The position numbers and the translations under genes are program-made. Source: an uncultured Peptostreptococcaceae bacterium (GTDB taxonomy: Bacteria > Bacillota > Clostridia > Peptostreptococcales > Anaerovoracaceae). From it: DNA of 59,450 bases. Each line of letters starts with the position of its first letter. The stretch's first letter is position 1. Below, piece after piece: positions 34,367 through 42,693 of the stretch. The stretch covers positions 1 through 59,450 of the forward strand of contig CAJOKT010000015.1 of NCBI GenBank assembly GCA_905235115.1. The letters are read 5' to 3'. A model generated the notes under the pieces. The model saw nothing but the letters and a program-made list of their open reading frames with translations, was not told the origin of the DNA and made no database searches.

Positions 34367-34828
34367 ATGGCAATATTAAAGGACAAGAAGGCCATCATAA
34401 TCGGAGACAGAGATGGTATTCCCGGTCAGGCCATAGCAGAATGCGCTGTTTCAGCAGGTGCTGAGGTAGTGTTCTCCTCAACGGAGTGCTTTGTCTGAAC
34501 GGCCGCTGGAGCCATGGACCTGGAAAACCAGAGACGTGTACTGGAATTCTCTGAGCAGTACGGAGCTGAGAACGTGGTAGTTCTGCTCGGTGCAGCTGAG
34601 GGAGAGGCTGCAGGTCTTGCAGCAGAAACAGTAACACTCGGTGACCCCACGTGGGCAGGCCCATTGGCAGGAGTCTCGTTGGGACTCTCAGTATTTCATG
34701 TTTGCGAACCTGAGGTCAAGGAAGAGATCGACCCTGACGTATATGACGAGCAGATAAGTATGATGGAAATGGTTCTTGACGTTGATGACATCTGTAATGA
34801 GATGAACGCCATAAGAGACCAGCTCTGA
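34367..34828 (+). CDS. grdA: Glycine/sarcosine/betaine reductase protein A, selenoprotein
   Basis: The 153-residue carrier protein accepts the carboxymethyl group on its selenocysteine, is attacked by protein C, and is re-reduced by thioredoxin. An in-frame TGA at 34496-34498 encodes residue 44 in [16 protein letters not shown], exactly the known Sec44 context. Translation then continues to TGA 34826-34828. The N-terminus [14 protein letters not shown] is typical. AGAAAGGAGA precedes the ATG. A short stem GGC-CGCTGGA-GCC (34501-34513) follows the UGA as part of a possible SECIS. It heads the operon after the sigma-54 promoter. Confidence 0.97.
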
Positions 34829-34892
34829 AGCCTATAATATGGGAGGGTGCCGGCGGCATCTTCCCATAATTTCAGTAAGACAGGAGAAAGAA

Positions 34893-35828
34893 ATGAAGAA
34901 TTACGATCTGATCATAATCGGTGGAGGCCCCGCAGGTCTTGCGGCAGGTCTTTATGCCGGAAGAGCCAGGATCAGCACCCTTATCATTGAAAAGCAGAAA
35001 AACGGCGGTCAGATAGTGATTACAAGTGAGATCGAGAATTATCCGGGCTGCCTCGAGGATGAGACAGGCCCGTCACTCATAGACAGAATGGTTAAGCAGA
35101 CCGAGAAGTTCGGAGTGGATCACGTTTTCGATACCGTTACCGACATGGATCTGAGCGGCAAGGAAAAGATCCTTCACTGCCTCCACGAGGATTACAGCGC
35201 GAAGGCGGTGATCATCGCGGCAGGAGCCAATCCCGTGCAGATCGGCTGCCCCGGGGAGATAGAACTGTCCGGCAAAGGCGTATCCTACTGCGCCACATGC
35301 GACGCAGCCTTCTTTGAAGACTTCGAGGTCTACGTCGTGGGAGGCGGAGACGCAGCGGTGGAGGAGGCCATGTACCTGACGAAGTTCGCCAGGAAGGTCA
35401 CCATCATCCACAGGCGCAACGAACTCAGAGCCGCCAAGTCCATTCAGGAGAAGGCCTTCGCCAACCCCAAACTGGACTTCATGTGGGATACAGTGGTCCA
35501 GGAGATCAGGGGCGACGGCCTGGTGGAATCCATGGTGGTGAAGAACGTGAAGACCGGAGAGCTTACGGAGATCTTCGCCGACGAGGATGACGGCACCTTC
35601 GGGGTCTTCGTGTTCATCGGATTCAAGCCCACCACAGAGGTCTTCAGAGGACACGTGGGAATGGACGAGAAGGGATACATCCTGACGGATCAGGACATGC
35701 ACACCGACGTTCCCGGAGTCTTCGCCGCGGGAGACATCAGACAGAAGTCACTGAGACAGGTAGTTACCGCCTGCGCTGACGGCGCCATCGCCGCTGTTCA
35801 GGCCGGAAAGTACATAGAAGAAATGTAG
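34893..35828 (+). CDS. trxB: Thioredoxin reductase of the Grd operon
   Basis: The 311-residue flavoprotein has an FAD-binding GGGPAGLAAGLYAGRA at the N-terminus, the redox pair C133-A-T-C136 and the NAD(P)H-binding GGGDAAVEEA. It transfers electrons from NAD(P)H to the adjacent thioredoxin, which reduces protein A. ATG 34893 follows AGGAGAAAG; a longer frame from 34839 runs into the grdA 3' region and is unlikely. Located between grdA and trxA. Confidence 0.93.
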   Translation: MKNYDLIIIGGGPAGLAAGLYAGRARISTLIIEKQKNGGQIVITSEIENYPGCLEDETGPSLIDRMVKQTEKFGVDHVFDTVTDMDLSGKEKILHCLHEDYSAKAVIIAAGANPVQIGCPGEIELSGKGVSYCATCDAAFFEDFEVYVVGGGDAAVEEAMYLTKFARKVTIIHRRNELRAAKSIQEKAFANPKLDFMWDTVVQEIRGDGLVESMVVKNVKTGELTEIFADEDDGTFGVFVFIGFKPTTEVFRGHVGMDEKGYILTDQDMHTDVPGVFAAGDIRQKSLRQVVTACADGAIAAVQAGKYIEEM

Positions 35829-35880
35829 TTTGAAAATGCAGTATTTTGCACTTAGATAAGGATCCACAGGAGGAATAGAA

Positions 35881-36207
35881 ATGTTAGAACTTGATAAGAC
35901 AACTTTTGAACCCGAAGTATTACAGTCTGAAGGATACACACTGGTAGATTTCTACGGAGACGGCTGCGTACCCTGCGCCGCTCTCATGCCCTACGTTCAC
36001 GGATACAGTGAAGTTTACGGCGACAAGATCAAATTCACCGCCCTGAACACTTCCAAGGCAAGACGTGTTGCCATCGGCCAGAAGATCATGGGCCTTCCCG
36101 TCATAGCCATCTATAAGGACGGCGAGAAGGTGGAGGAGCTCGTGAAGGACGACGCCACCAAGGAAGCCGTAGAGGAAATGATCAGGAAATACTACGAGAT
36201 GATTTAA
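35881..36207 (+). CDS. trxA: Atypical thioredoxin of the Grd operon
   Basis: A 108-residue thioredoxin with active site G-C29-V-P-C32 (DGCVPCAAL) in place of the common WCGPC. This GCVPC form is known from glycine-reductase thioredoxins of amino-acid-fermenting clostridia. The cis-Pro region MGLPVIAIYKDGEKVEE is present. It reduces oxidised protein A in the cytoplasm. AGGAGG precedes the start. Confidence 0.93.
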   Translation: MLELDKTTFEPEVLQSEGYTLVDFYGDGCVPCAALMPYVHGYSEVYGDKIKFTALNTSKARRVAIGQKIMGLPVIAIYKDGEKVEELVKDDATKEAVEEMIRKYYEMI

Positions 36208-36220
36208 GAGAGGGATGGTC

Positions 36221-37777
36221 ATGGCAGATTATTCTGTATTAAAAGCCTCCAGCTACGTGCTGGCACATACTCCGGACATGGTGATACACAACGGTACCAC
36301 CCAGACCACAGAAATGGTGGTCAACCCGGAGTCCGACTACCTGAAGGAACTTCCGGGACATCTCAGAAGCTATGAGGACTGCCTGAACTACATCCCCAAT
36401 CAGGTCTATATCGGAAACATCACCAACGATGAGCTGAGGGCAGTGGAATTCCCATACTATGACAAGAAGGCGGAAGCACCCTTAAGAGACGGCAGGTACG
36501 GCGAGATCATGCCCCAGGATGAGTTCTACGGACTCATGCAGATCTGCGATGTCTTCGACTTGGTTCTCCTGGAGAAGGAGTTCGCCGCTTCCGTCAAGGC
36601 CAAGCTTCAAGCCTGGGGAATGCTAAAGGAAGAGCAGCTCAGCATCCTGGACAAGAACGAATGGAGCGAGGAGGATCTGAGCAGGCTGGTAAGTGAGGAG
36701 CATGCCGAGGGGCTGTACGACAACTTCAGACTGGTGGGATGCGTGAAGCGCGCCCACGATGTGGACGTGAATCTCAGCGCCCATACCATGCTGGAAAACA
36801 TCGTGTCCAAGACATCCTCCGTACAGGCAATCTTGAACCTTCTCAGGAAGACAGGAACAGACCCCGGGAGCATCGAGTACGTCATCGACTGCTGTGAGGA
36901 GGCCTGCGGAGACATGAACCAGAGGGGCGGAGGGAACTTCGCCAAGGCTGCCGCCGAGGTGGCAGGGCTTGTGAACGCCACAGGCTCTGATGTGAGAGGC
37001 TTCTGCGCGGGACCGGCTCACGCCATTCTGGATGCAGCATCCCTGGTAAAGGCAGGGACCTACAAGAACGTTCTTGTGACTGCCGGAGGATGCACCGCAA
37101 AGCTTGGCATGAACGGCAAGGACCATGTTAAGAAGGGTCTGCCAATTCTTGAGGACTGCATAGCAGGCTTCACCGCTCTGATCACGGAAAATGACGGAGT
37201 GAATCCCATAATAAGAAACGACATAGTCGGAAGACACTGTGTGGGCACAGGCTCCGCACCCCAGAACGTCATCGGATCCCTGGTGACCGATCCTCTGGAC
37301 AGAGTCGGTCTCAGGGTCACCGACATCGATAAGTTCGCTCCTGAACTTCAGAATCCGGACATCACCAAACCTGCGGGAGCAGGAGACGTTCCCGAGGCCA
37401 ACTACAAGATGATCGCAGCTCTCGCAGTTAAACGCGGAGACATCGAAAGAACTCAGCTTCCCGTATTCATAAGGGAACACGGCCTGGTAGGCTGGGCCCC
37501 CACTCAGGGCCACATCCCCTCAGGGGTACCCTTCCTGGGACCCATGAGAGACCTGATCCTGGAAGGAAAGATGAACCGCGGGATGGTCATCGGCAAGGGG
37601 TCACTTTTCCTGGGCAGAATGACCAACCTGTTTGACGGAGTGTCCTTCGTAGTGGAAGCTAACCCCGGTAAGACCGAAGAGGCTGTCGGAGCCGCAGCTC
37701 CCGCCGTAAGCGAAGATCAGATCAAGGCCCTCATCGCTCAGTCCATGAGAGACTTTGCGGAGTCCTTACTTAAATAA
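36221..37777 (+). CDS. grdC: Glycine/sarcosine/betaine reductase protein C, GrdC subunit
   Basis: The 518-residue product belongs to the GrdC family, related to ketoacyl-ACP synthase III. With GrdD it turns the Se-carboxymethyl group on protein A into acetyl phosphate through a ketene-like/acetyl-thioester step. Family stretches: HNGTTQTTE, CCEEACGDMNQRGGGNFAKAAAE, SGVPFLGP. ATG 36221 was chosen because AGAGGG is six bases upstream; ATG 36215 is adjacent to that site. It lies 13 bases after trxA and 10 before grdD. Confidence 0.94.
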   Translation: MADYSVLKASSYVLAHTPDMVIHNGTTQTTEMVVNPESDYLKELPGHLRSYEDCLNYIPNQVYIGNITNDELRAVEFPYYDKKAEAPLRDGRYGEIMPQDEFYGLMQICDVFDLVLLEKEFAASVKAKLQAWGMLKEEQLSILDKNEWSEEDLSRLVSEEHAEGLYDNFRLVGCVKRAHDVDVNLSAHTMLENIVSKTSSVQAILNLLRKTGTDPGSIEYVIDCCEEACGDMNQRGGGNFAKAAAEVAGLVNATGSDVRGFCAGPAHAILDAASLVKAGTYKNVLVTAGGCTAKLGMNGKDHVKKGLPILEDCIAGFTALITENDGVNPIIRNDIVGRHCVGTGSAPQNVIGSLVTDPLDRVGLRVTDIDKFAPELQNPDITKPAGAGDVPEANYKMIAALAVKRGDIERTQLPVFIREHGLVGWAPTQGHIPSGVPFLGPMRDLILEGKMNRGMVIGKGSLFLGRMTNLFDGVSFVVEANPGKTEEAVGAAAPAVSEDQIKALIAQSMRDFAESLLK

Positions 37778-37787
37778 GGAGGAAGGC

Positions 37788-38900
37788 ATGTCCGATAATA
37801 TCAAAAAACTCATTGCAGATCAGTTCCTCGAGATCGCAGACGCCCTGGAGACGGGAAGCTTCGGGAAGCAGCCCCTCGTCTGCATCGTGGTCTCCGGGAC
37901 TGAGCACGGAATGGCAAACATACTGGAAGGCGCACGCCTGGCTGAGAAGGACGGATGCCGAACCGTGGTGATCGACGGTGAGGATGCTCACCGTAAGATG
38001 GAAGCCATGCTGGAATCCGGAGAGATCCAGGGTGCCGTCACCATGCACTATCCCTTCCCCATCGGCGTATCCACGGTCGGAAGGGTAGTGACCCCGGGCC
38101 TCGGAAGAGAGATGTTCATAGCCAACACCACGGGCACCTCCGACACCGACAGAGTCTGCGGCATGGTCAAGAACACTATCCAGGGGATAATCGCAGCCAA
38201 AGCCTGCGGTATAGCGAACCCTACCGTAGGCATCGCCAACATCGACGGAGCCAGACAGACAGAGATGGCCCTCTACAAGCTCAGAGACGGCGGATATCCA
38301 ATCAACTTCACCGAAAGCTCCAGAGAGGACGGCGGTGTGGTAATGAGAGGCAACGACCTTCTGGAAGGTACAGCTGACGTCATGGTCATGGATGCACTCA
38401 CAGGCAACCTCATGATGAAGATCTTCTCAAGCTACACCACCGGCGGAAGCTATGAATCTCTGGGATACGGTTACGGCCCCGGCATCGGCGACGGATATGA
38501 CAAGGTCATCATGATCGTGTCCAGAGCATCCGGCGCTCCTGTGATCGCAAACGCAGTGAAGTACTGCGCGGAACTTCTCAGGAACAATGTTACGGAGATC
38601 GCCAGGGCAGAATACGCTGCCGCAAAAGATGCAGGTCTTGACATAATACTTGAAGAGATAAAATCTGCGTCCGGAAAGGATAAGAGCGCACCCAAGGCTG
38701 AGGCTCCTCGGAAGGAACCGGTGCCATACGGCATCCTGGGAGTGGAGGTCATGGACCTCGACAGCGCAAAAGAACTCCTCTGGTCAAAGGGCATCTATGC
38801 CGAGACAGGCATGGGCTGCACGGGACCCGTGGTCCTGGTGTCAGACGCCAACGGATCAAGAGCAGAGGATGTTTTGAGAGAGGCAGGCCTCAAGGCCTGA
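37788..38900 (+). CDS. grdD: Glycine/sarcosine/betaine reductase protein C, GrdD subunit
   Basis: The 370-residue product is related to PlsX/phosphotransacetylase-like proteins. It carries the acetyl group and exchanges it with phosphate to form acetyl phosphate. A conserved cysteine near the C-terminus (C344 in GMGCTGPVVLVSD) is in the position of the reported acetyl-binding Cys. A linker rich in Lys, Ala and Pro (about 300-320) separates the two domains. GGAGGAAGG precedes the ATG. It ends the canonical Grd genes; an iron-sulfur protein follows after 13 bases. Confidence 0.94.
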   Translation: MSDNIKKLIADQFLEIADALETGSFGKQPLVCIVVSGTEHGMANILEGARLAEKDGCRTVVIDGEDAHRKMEAMLESGEIQGAVTMHYPFPIGVSTVGRVVTPGLGREMFIANTTGTSDTDRVCGMVKNTIQGIIAAKACGIANPTVGIANIDGARQTEMALYKLRDGGYPINFTESSREDGGVVMRGNDLLEGTADVMVMDALTGNLMMKIFSSYTTGGSYESLGYGYGPGIGDGYDKVIMIVSRASGAPVIANAVKYCAELLRNNVTEIARAEYAAAKDAGLDIILEEIKSASGKDKSAPKAEAPRKEPVPYGILGVEVMDLDSAKELLWSKGIYAETGMGCTGPVVLVSDANGSRAEDVLREAGLKA

Positions 38901-38913
38901 AAAAGGTCCTGAA

Positions 38914-39681
38914 ATGAACGAAAAAGATCTCAGACAGAAGATCACAGACATGATCAGGGACATGGTCCGCGACATCGGCAGACCGGACCTGTACAGAGAG
39001 CCGCTGGTGGGATTCGCATCGGCGAAGGATCCGACTCTCCTGAACATCAAGGAGATAGTCGGCCCCTGGCACGATACGCCGGAGGAGCAGCTGCCGGGTG
39101 CAAAGACAGTCATAGCCTTTTCGGTACCCTTTACTGAGAAGGTGGCCTACGATCCCAACGAAGCCCAGTTCTCCGGTCTGATCTGGAGCGAGGCATATGT
39201 ACTGATCAACAAGAACTTTGACATCATATCTGAAGCCATCGCAGACCTGATAAGAGCAAGCGGCTACGAGGCAGCCACAGTAAAGGCCACCAACAACTAT
39301 GATCCGGCAGACCTGAAGGTCTCCTGGTCTCACAGGACAGCAGCCAAGGCGGCTGGACTGGGGGACTTCGGCAGAAACAGGATACTGATCACCGAGAAGG
39401 GTTCAGCCGTAAGATACTGCTCACTGCTGACCACAGCTGAGCTTGAACCCACCGGCCCATACGAAGGTCCGAAGTGCCTGGGTCTGGATGGCGGAGACTG
39501 CACCCGTTGTCTGGAAGCCTGTCCCGTGGACGCGCTTACCAGATGGTTCGAGGGCGGCAAGTTCGCCTGCGACGGCCTTCAGGTACAGTACCATGAGGAT
39601 ATGCTTAAATATCTCTCTGTGGATACCGCAGGGACATGCGGCAAATGTATCTCCATCTGTCCTCTGGCATACATCGAGTGA
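38914..39681 (+). CDS. 4Fe-4S protein of the epoxyqueuosine-reductase-like (QueG-related) type
   Basis: The 255-residue product has an N-terminal part like that of QueG/cobalamin-dependent reductive enzymes (AKTVIAFSVPFTEKV, SWSHRTAAKAAGLGDFGRNRILIT) and two [4Fe-4S] motifs at its end: CTRCLEACPVDAL and CGKCISICPLAY. It is probably co-transcribed with grdD and could be an electron carrier or reductive activator, for example in corrinoid-enzyme repair, but the role is unknown. The stop is TGA; the frame continues 53 codons beyond it with coding-like sequence, treated separately. Confidence 0.8.
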   Translation: MNEKDLRQKITDMIRDMVRDIGRPDLYREPLVGFASAKDPTLLNIKEIVGPWHDTPEEQLPGAKTVIAFSVPFTEKVAYDPNEAQFSGLIWSEAYVLINKNFDIISEAIADLIRASGYEAATVKATNNYDPADLKVSWSHRTAAKAAGLGDFGRNRILITEKGSAVRYCSLLTTAELEPTGPYEGPKCLGLDGGDCTRCLEACPVDALTRWFEGGKFACDGLQVQYHEDMLKYLSVDTAGTCGKCISICPLAYIE

Positions 39682-39840
39682 ACAAAAGAATTTAAGGCGC
39701 GGAAGACTCAGGCCTTCCGCTTTTTTTGCTGTTGCGGTCTCTGCTTCGAAGAAAAGAAGTTCAGCGACGCTTTCGGAACGGACCGGCAGACAGCCTATGA
39801 TGAATGGGCCTGCTGGATAATCGAGACCTGCGGAGAATGA
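39682..39840 (+). other. In-frame 53-codon continuation after the TGA of the 4Fe-4S gene
   Basis: The frame of the preceding gene stays open past TGA 39679-39681 to TGA 39838-39840. The last 37 codons look like protein: a cysteine cluster (CCCGLCFEEKKFSD) and DEWACWIIETCGE, with GC-rich third positions like the neighbours. It could be a selenocysteine readthrough product, a gene relic, or chance. A terminator-shaped hairpin (39699-39727) lies within it, which argues against normal translation. It overlaps the 3' end of the acetyltransferase gene on the other strand. Confidence 0.35.
39699..39727 (+). terminator. Intrinsic terminator of the grdA operon
   Basis: GCGGAAG / CTTCCGC with an 8-base loop and seven T residues. 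It begins 18 bases after the stop of the 4Fe-4S gene. The same hairpin is at SECIS distance from the TGA. Confidence 0.8.
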
Positions 39841-40340
39841 AACGGTATTTTTTCATATGCAAGGCGAGGGTAAGCATCCTCTTCAACGTAGATCGTGCCG
39901 CAGTGGATGAAGCCCAGACTCCTTACCAGCTCCTGCATGACGGTGTTGTCACCGTGGGTATCCACCCTTAGGTGGCCGCACTGAGCATATGCCCAGTTCA
40001 GGCAGAACCTGCCCACGCCTCTTGCAGAGCCGTCCGAAGCCAGCCGGTGCACCACGCCGTAGGGGCTGTCATCCAGCCATCTGCCCTCGTTGATCTCGCG
40101 GTAGGTGGGTTCAACGTCATTGCCGTGTGTGAAAAAGAAGGTGCCGATGACGTGTCCTTCGTCATCTGAACACACGTAGCTGTTACCGTCTTTTATGTCA
40201 TTTAAGATCAGATCTTCCGGCGGCCAGTTGGTAGGACCCCACTGGTTTGGATTGCCGTGTGAGGCCATGAACTCACGGGCGATGCCGTAGATCTCCATGA
40301 TCCTGCGGAGATCTTTTGCTGTGGACTTGCGGATCTTCAT
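39795..40340 (-). CDS. GNAT-family N-acetyltransferase
   Basis: The 181-residue product has GNAT features: KIRKSTAKDLRRIMEIY at the N-terminus, VIGTFFFTHG (beta-4), RLASDGSARGVGRFCLNWAY (an acetyl-CoA pyrophosphate loop of the RxxGxG type) and LGFIHCGTIYVE near the end. It should acetylate an amine of a small molecule or protein with acetyl-CoA. The last 16 residues extend past the usual end (YEKI), overlapping the plus-strand cysteine-rich frame. Substrate unknown. Confidence 0.85.
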   Translation of the reverse strand: MKIRKSTAKDLRRIMEIYGIAREFMASHGNPNQWGPTNWPPEDLILNDIKDGNSYVCSDDEGHVIGTFFFTHGNDVEPTYREINEGRWLDDSPYGVVHRLASDGSARGVGRFCLNWAYAQCGHLRVDTHGDNTVMQELVRSLGFIHCGTIYVEEDAYPRLAYEKIPFHSPQVSIIQQAHSS

Positions 40341-40501
40341 GCCGAAACACTCCCTGTTAGCTTATACCGACAAAATAGCATAAAAAATGAGAAACCACAA
40401 TACGCAGGAAAGGTTTGTTTTTGCGCTTCATATGCTATTATGATAATAGTGGGATAAGATAGTTATTGAGGGAGAGTATTATAAACAATGACAGTTTCCT
40501 T

Positions 40502-41173
40502 ATGATCAGGCCGTTCAATGCAGTGTTTTGCTGCATCCTTGCGGTCCTGATTTTGATTTTGATAATTGCCAGCATAGTCCTTAATAATAAGAGCATCGAG
40601 ACGAGGAAGAAAGTCCTGGTCATTGCAAGCGTCCTGACTCTCATAGGATTTATTGTCTACAAGATCGCTCTGTCCCAGGACCCGGAATTCGACGGATTCT
40701 CCATACTTCTTCCCAGAATGCTGGGCTACTACGGGACACATTTCCTCATCGTGATCGAGGGACTGGCGGTGGCCACCTTTGGCCTGTACAAACCGAAGAT
40801 CAGGGATCTGCCCAAAATAGTTCTGACCATTCTAATCATCGCATTCGTGGCATTCATGATAAACATGGTCATGAGGTGGACCGGACTCTATCCCAACGCC
40901 AACTATTTCTATACGGTGGAGACGGAAGGAAACTTCGTGCTGGAGCTGTTCCACAGCTTCCTGCCATACCCGTTCCTGTATGTTTTGCCCTGTCTGCTCA
41001 TACTGGTGCCTTACATGCTGGTGGTGACGCTTGGGTTCTACATAGGAGACCGGATAAAGGCAGGGAAAAGAAAACTGAATCAACATTCGGGAGCGGACCG
41101 CGTACAGGTCCGCTTTTTTCTGCATTTGCGGAGATTTAAGGGTTGCCCACACGGCAAGATTGGTGTAAAATAG
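40502..41173 (+). CDS. YwaF-like integral membrane protein, C-terminal end disturbed
   Basis: A protein of about 223 residues with six hydrophobic helices and the stretch NANYFYTVETEGN, which resembles the YwaF/TIGR02206 family. The start is uncertain: ATG 40502 has no ribosome binding site, while TTG 40466 lies beside GAGGGAGAG but too close to use it. At the other end the frame runs through an intrinsic terminator (41092-41119). A one-base change in the GGGAAAAGAAAA tract would instead end at TGA 41076-41078, just before the terminator. So a frameshift or an assembly error near 41065-41075 is likely. Confidence 0.6.
   Translation: MIRPFNAVFCCILAVLILILIIASIVLNNKSIETRKKVLVIASVLTLIGFIVYKIALSQDPEFDGFSILLPRMLGYYGTHFLIVIEGLAVATFGLYKPKIRDLPKIVLTILIIAFVAFMINMVMRWTGLYPNANYFYTVETEGNFVLELFHSFLPYPFLYVLPCLLILVPYMLVVTLGFYIGDRIKAGKRKLNQHSGADRVQVRFFLHLRRFKGCPHGKIGVK
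41092..41119 (+). terminator. Intrinsic terminator inside the annotated 3' end of the YwaF-like gene
   Basis: AGCGGACC / GGTCCGCT with a 7-base loop and six T residues. It sits in what would be codons of the open frame, which suggests that the real gene ended upstream. Confidence 0.8.
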
Positions 41174-41222
41174 ATAAAAACAATTGTTGTATTTTTGTTA
41201 ATTTACCCAAAGAGGTGGAATC

Positions 41223-42593
41223 ATGAAACTTACTTCTAACGTTGTGCGAGCACTGTTCAGCCTTCTTATGGTCTTCACGCTGGTATTCGGCGTGTTCGGT
41301 GCCACACCTGCCGTTGCAGACTCCAGCACGACCTATACTTTTGAAGAGGGACTCGACGGCTGGACCACCATCGACGCCGATGGCGACGGTTTTAATTGGT
41401 TATGGACAACAGATCTTCCCACTATCGACTCTTATTACTCAGGGCTCAATTGGGATGACATCGATTACTACCATAACTCACCCGGCTCTGTCTTGAGCGC
41501 ATCGTATTCCAACGGCTTCGGAGAGTTAAGACCGGACAATTATCTGGTTTCTCCCAAGGTGGAACTGGGAGGAAGCATCAGCTTCTACACCTGCCCCATG
41601 GATGATTACTATGTCAATGAGAAACTGGGAGTATTTGTTTCTACGGGCAGCAATACCAACACTGCGGATTTCGTGGAGGTCCAAAGCTGGACTCTGACAG
41701 CTGAGCACTGGAAACAATACACTGCCGATCTCAGCGCATACAGCGGCGAAGGATATGTTGCTATCCGTCACTATGACAGTTATGACGTCTATATGTGCAT
41801 GGTGGATGACATCACCATAACCGAGCCTGAGCCTGCGCAAACGCATGTACATGACTTCACATATTCCGCTGACGGAGCCACCCTTACGGCTACCTGCACA
41901 GAAGATGGCTGCGACCTTCCGGACGGAAAGGTATCCTTCTCCATTGTGGCTCCTGAGAAGACACATTACGGCGACGGCAAATCCGCTGAGGCGACCCTTT
42001 CCGGAGTTGACGCATTCAACGAGGCTACAGGCCTTCAGGTGAGCGCGGAGTCCATTCAGTACATGGGAAGAGGCGACACGGAATATGCACCCAGTGAGAC
42101 CGCACCAACTGCTCCCGGAACCTATACCGCAGGTATCGTGGCAGGCGAAGATGAGACCTACAGGGCTACTGCGAATCTTGCGACCGCTACTGTGGATTAT
42201 GAGATACTTCCCGCAGAACTGACGATCACCGCAGACCCGAAAGAGAAGACCGTAGGTGAGAATGATCCTCCTCTCACATATACTGCCACAGGCCTGGTTG
42301 AAGGGGATACCATTACCGGAGCCCTTGCGAGAACACCCGGCGAGGATCCGGGAGAATACGACATCCTGATAGGTACCATCTCCGCAGGTGACAACTACAC
42401 CATTAAATACGTGGGTGCCAAGTTCACCATCAAAGCCGCCGAGGAACCGCCGGCAGATCCGCCGGTAGAACCCGATGACCCCGGAGTTCCCCAGACCGGT
42501 GATGACAGCGGCATCATGCTCTATGTCGCAATGATGTTCGTATCATTCTCGACCCTGGCAGCGATCACCGCCAAGAAGCGCTATAACAAATAG
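41223..42593 (+). CDS. Sortase-anchored surface protein with choice-of-anchor J and MBG-like domains
   Basis: The 456-residue product begins with a signal peptide (1-32, cut after TPAVA). Residues about 35-200 form a cleaved-adhesin/choice-of-anchor J domain (FEEGLDGWTTIDADGDG). A short Cys-containing repeat and an MBG-type Ig-like domain (about 335-400, LTITADPKEKTVGENDPPLTY) follow. The C-terminus has the sorting signal VPQTG (from residue 422), a hydrophobic helix and KKRYNK. It should be covalently attached to the cell wall by sortase and may bind host or polysaccharide. AGAGGTGG precedes the start. Confidence 0.9.
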   Translation: MKLTSNVVRALFSLLMVFTLVFGVFGATPAVADSSTTYTFEEGLDGWTTIDADGDGFNWLWTTDLPTIDSYYSGLNWDDIDYYHNSPGSVLSASYSNGFGELRPDNYLVSPKVELGGSISFYTCPMDDYYVNEKLGVFVSTGSNTNTADFVEVQSWTLTAEHWKQYTADLSAYSGEGYVAIRHYDSYDVYMCMVDDITITEPEPAQTHVHDFTYSADGATLTATCTEDGCDLPDGKVSFSIVAPEKTHYGDGKSAEATLSGVDAFNEATGLQVSAESIQYMGRGDTEYAPSETAPTAPGTYTAGIVAGEDETYRATANLATATVDYEILPAELTITADPKEKTVGENDPPLTYTATGLVEGDTITGALARTPGEDPGEYDILIGTISAGDNYTIKYVGAKFTIKAAEEPPADPPVEPDDPGVPQTGDDSGIMLYVAMMFVSFSTLAAITAKKRYNK

Positions 42594-42623
42594 AGGTATT
42601 AAATAGTTTTTCAGATAATAATC

Positions 42624-42648
42624 ATGGAGCCCCTTTACGGGGCTCCAT
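42624..42648. terminator. Hairpin between convergent genes, probable terminator
   Basis: ATGGAGCCCC / GGGGCTCCAT with a 5-base loop lies 30 bases after the surface protein stop, followed by TGCTTTAT. The U tract is weak. Confidence 0.6.
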
Positions 42649-42693
42649 TGCTTTATCTGTATTTATCAGATGTGGATCTGATGTTTTGGGCGG

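Noticed and set aside
34514-34828. A separate 104-residue protein downstream of the grdA TGA
   Set aside because: It is the in-frame C-terminal part of the selenoprotein GrdA.
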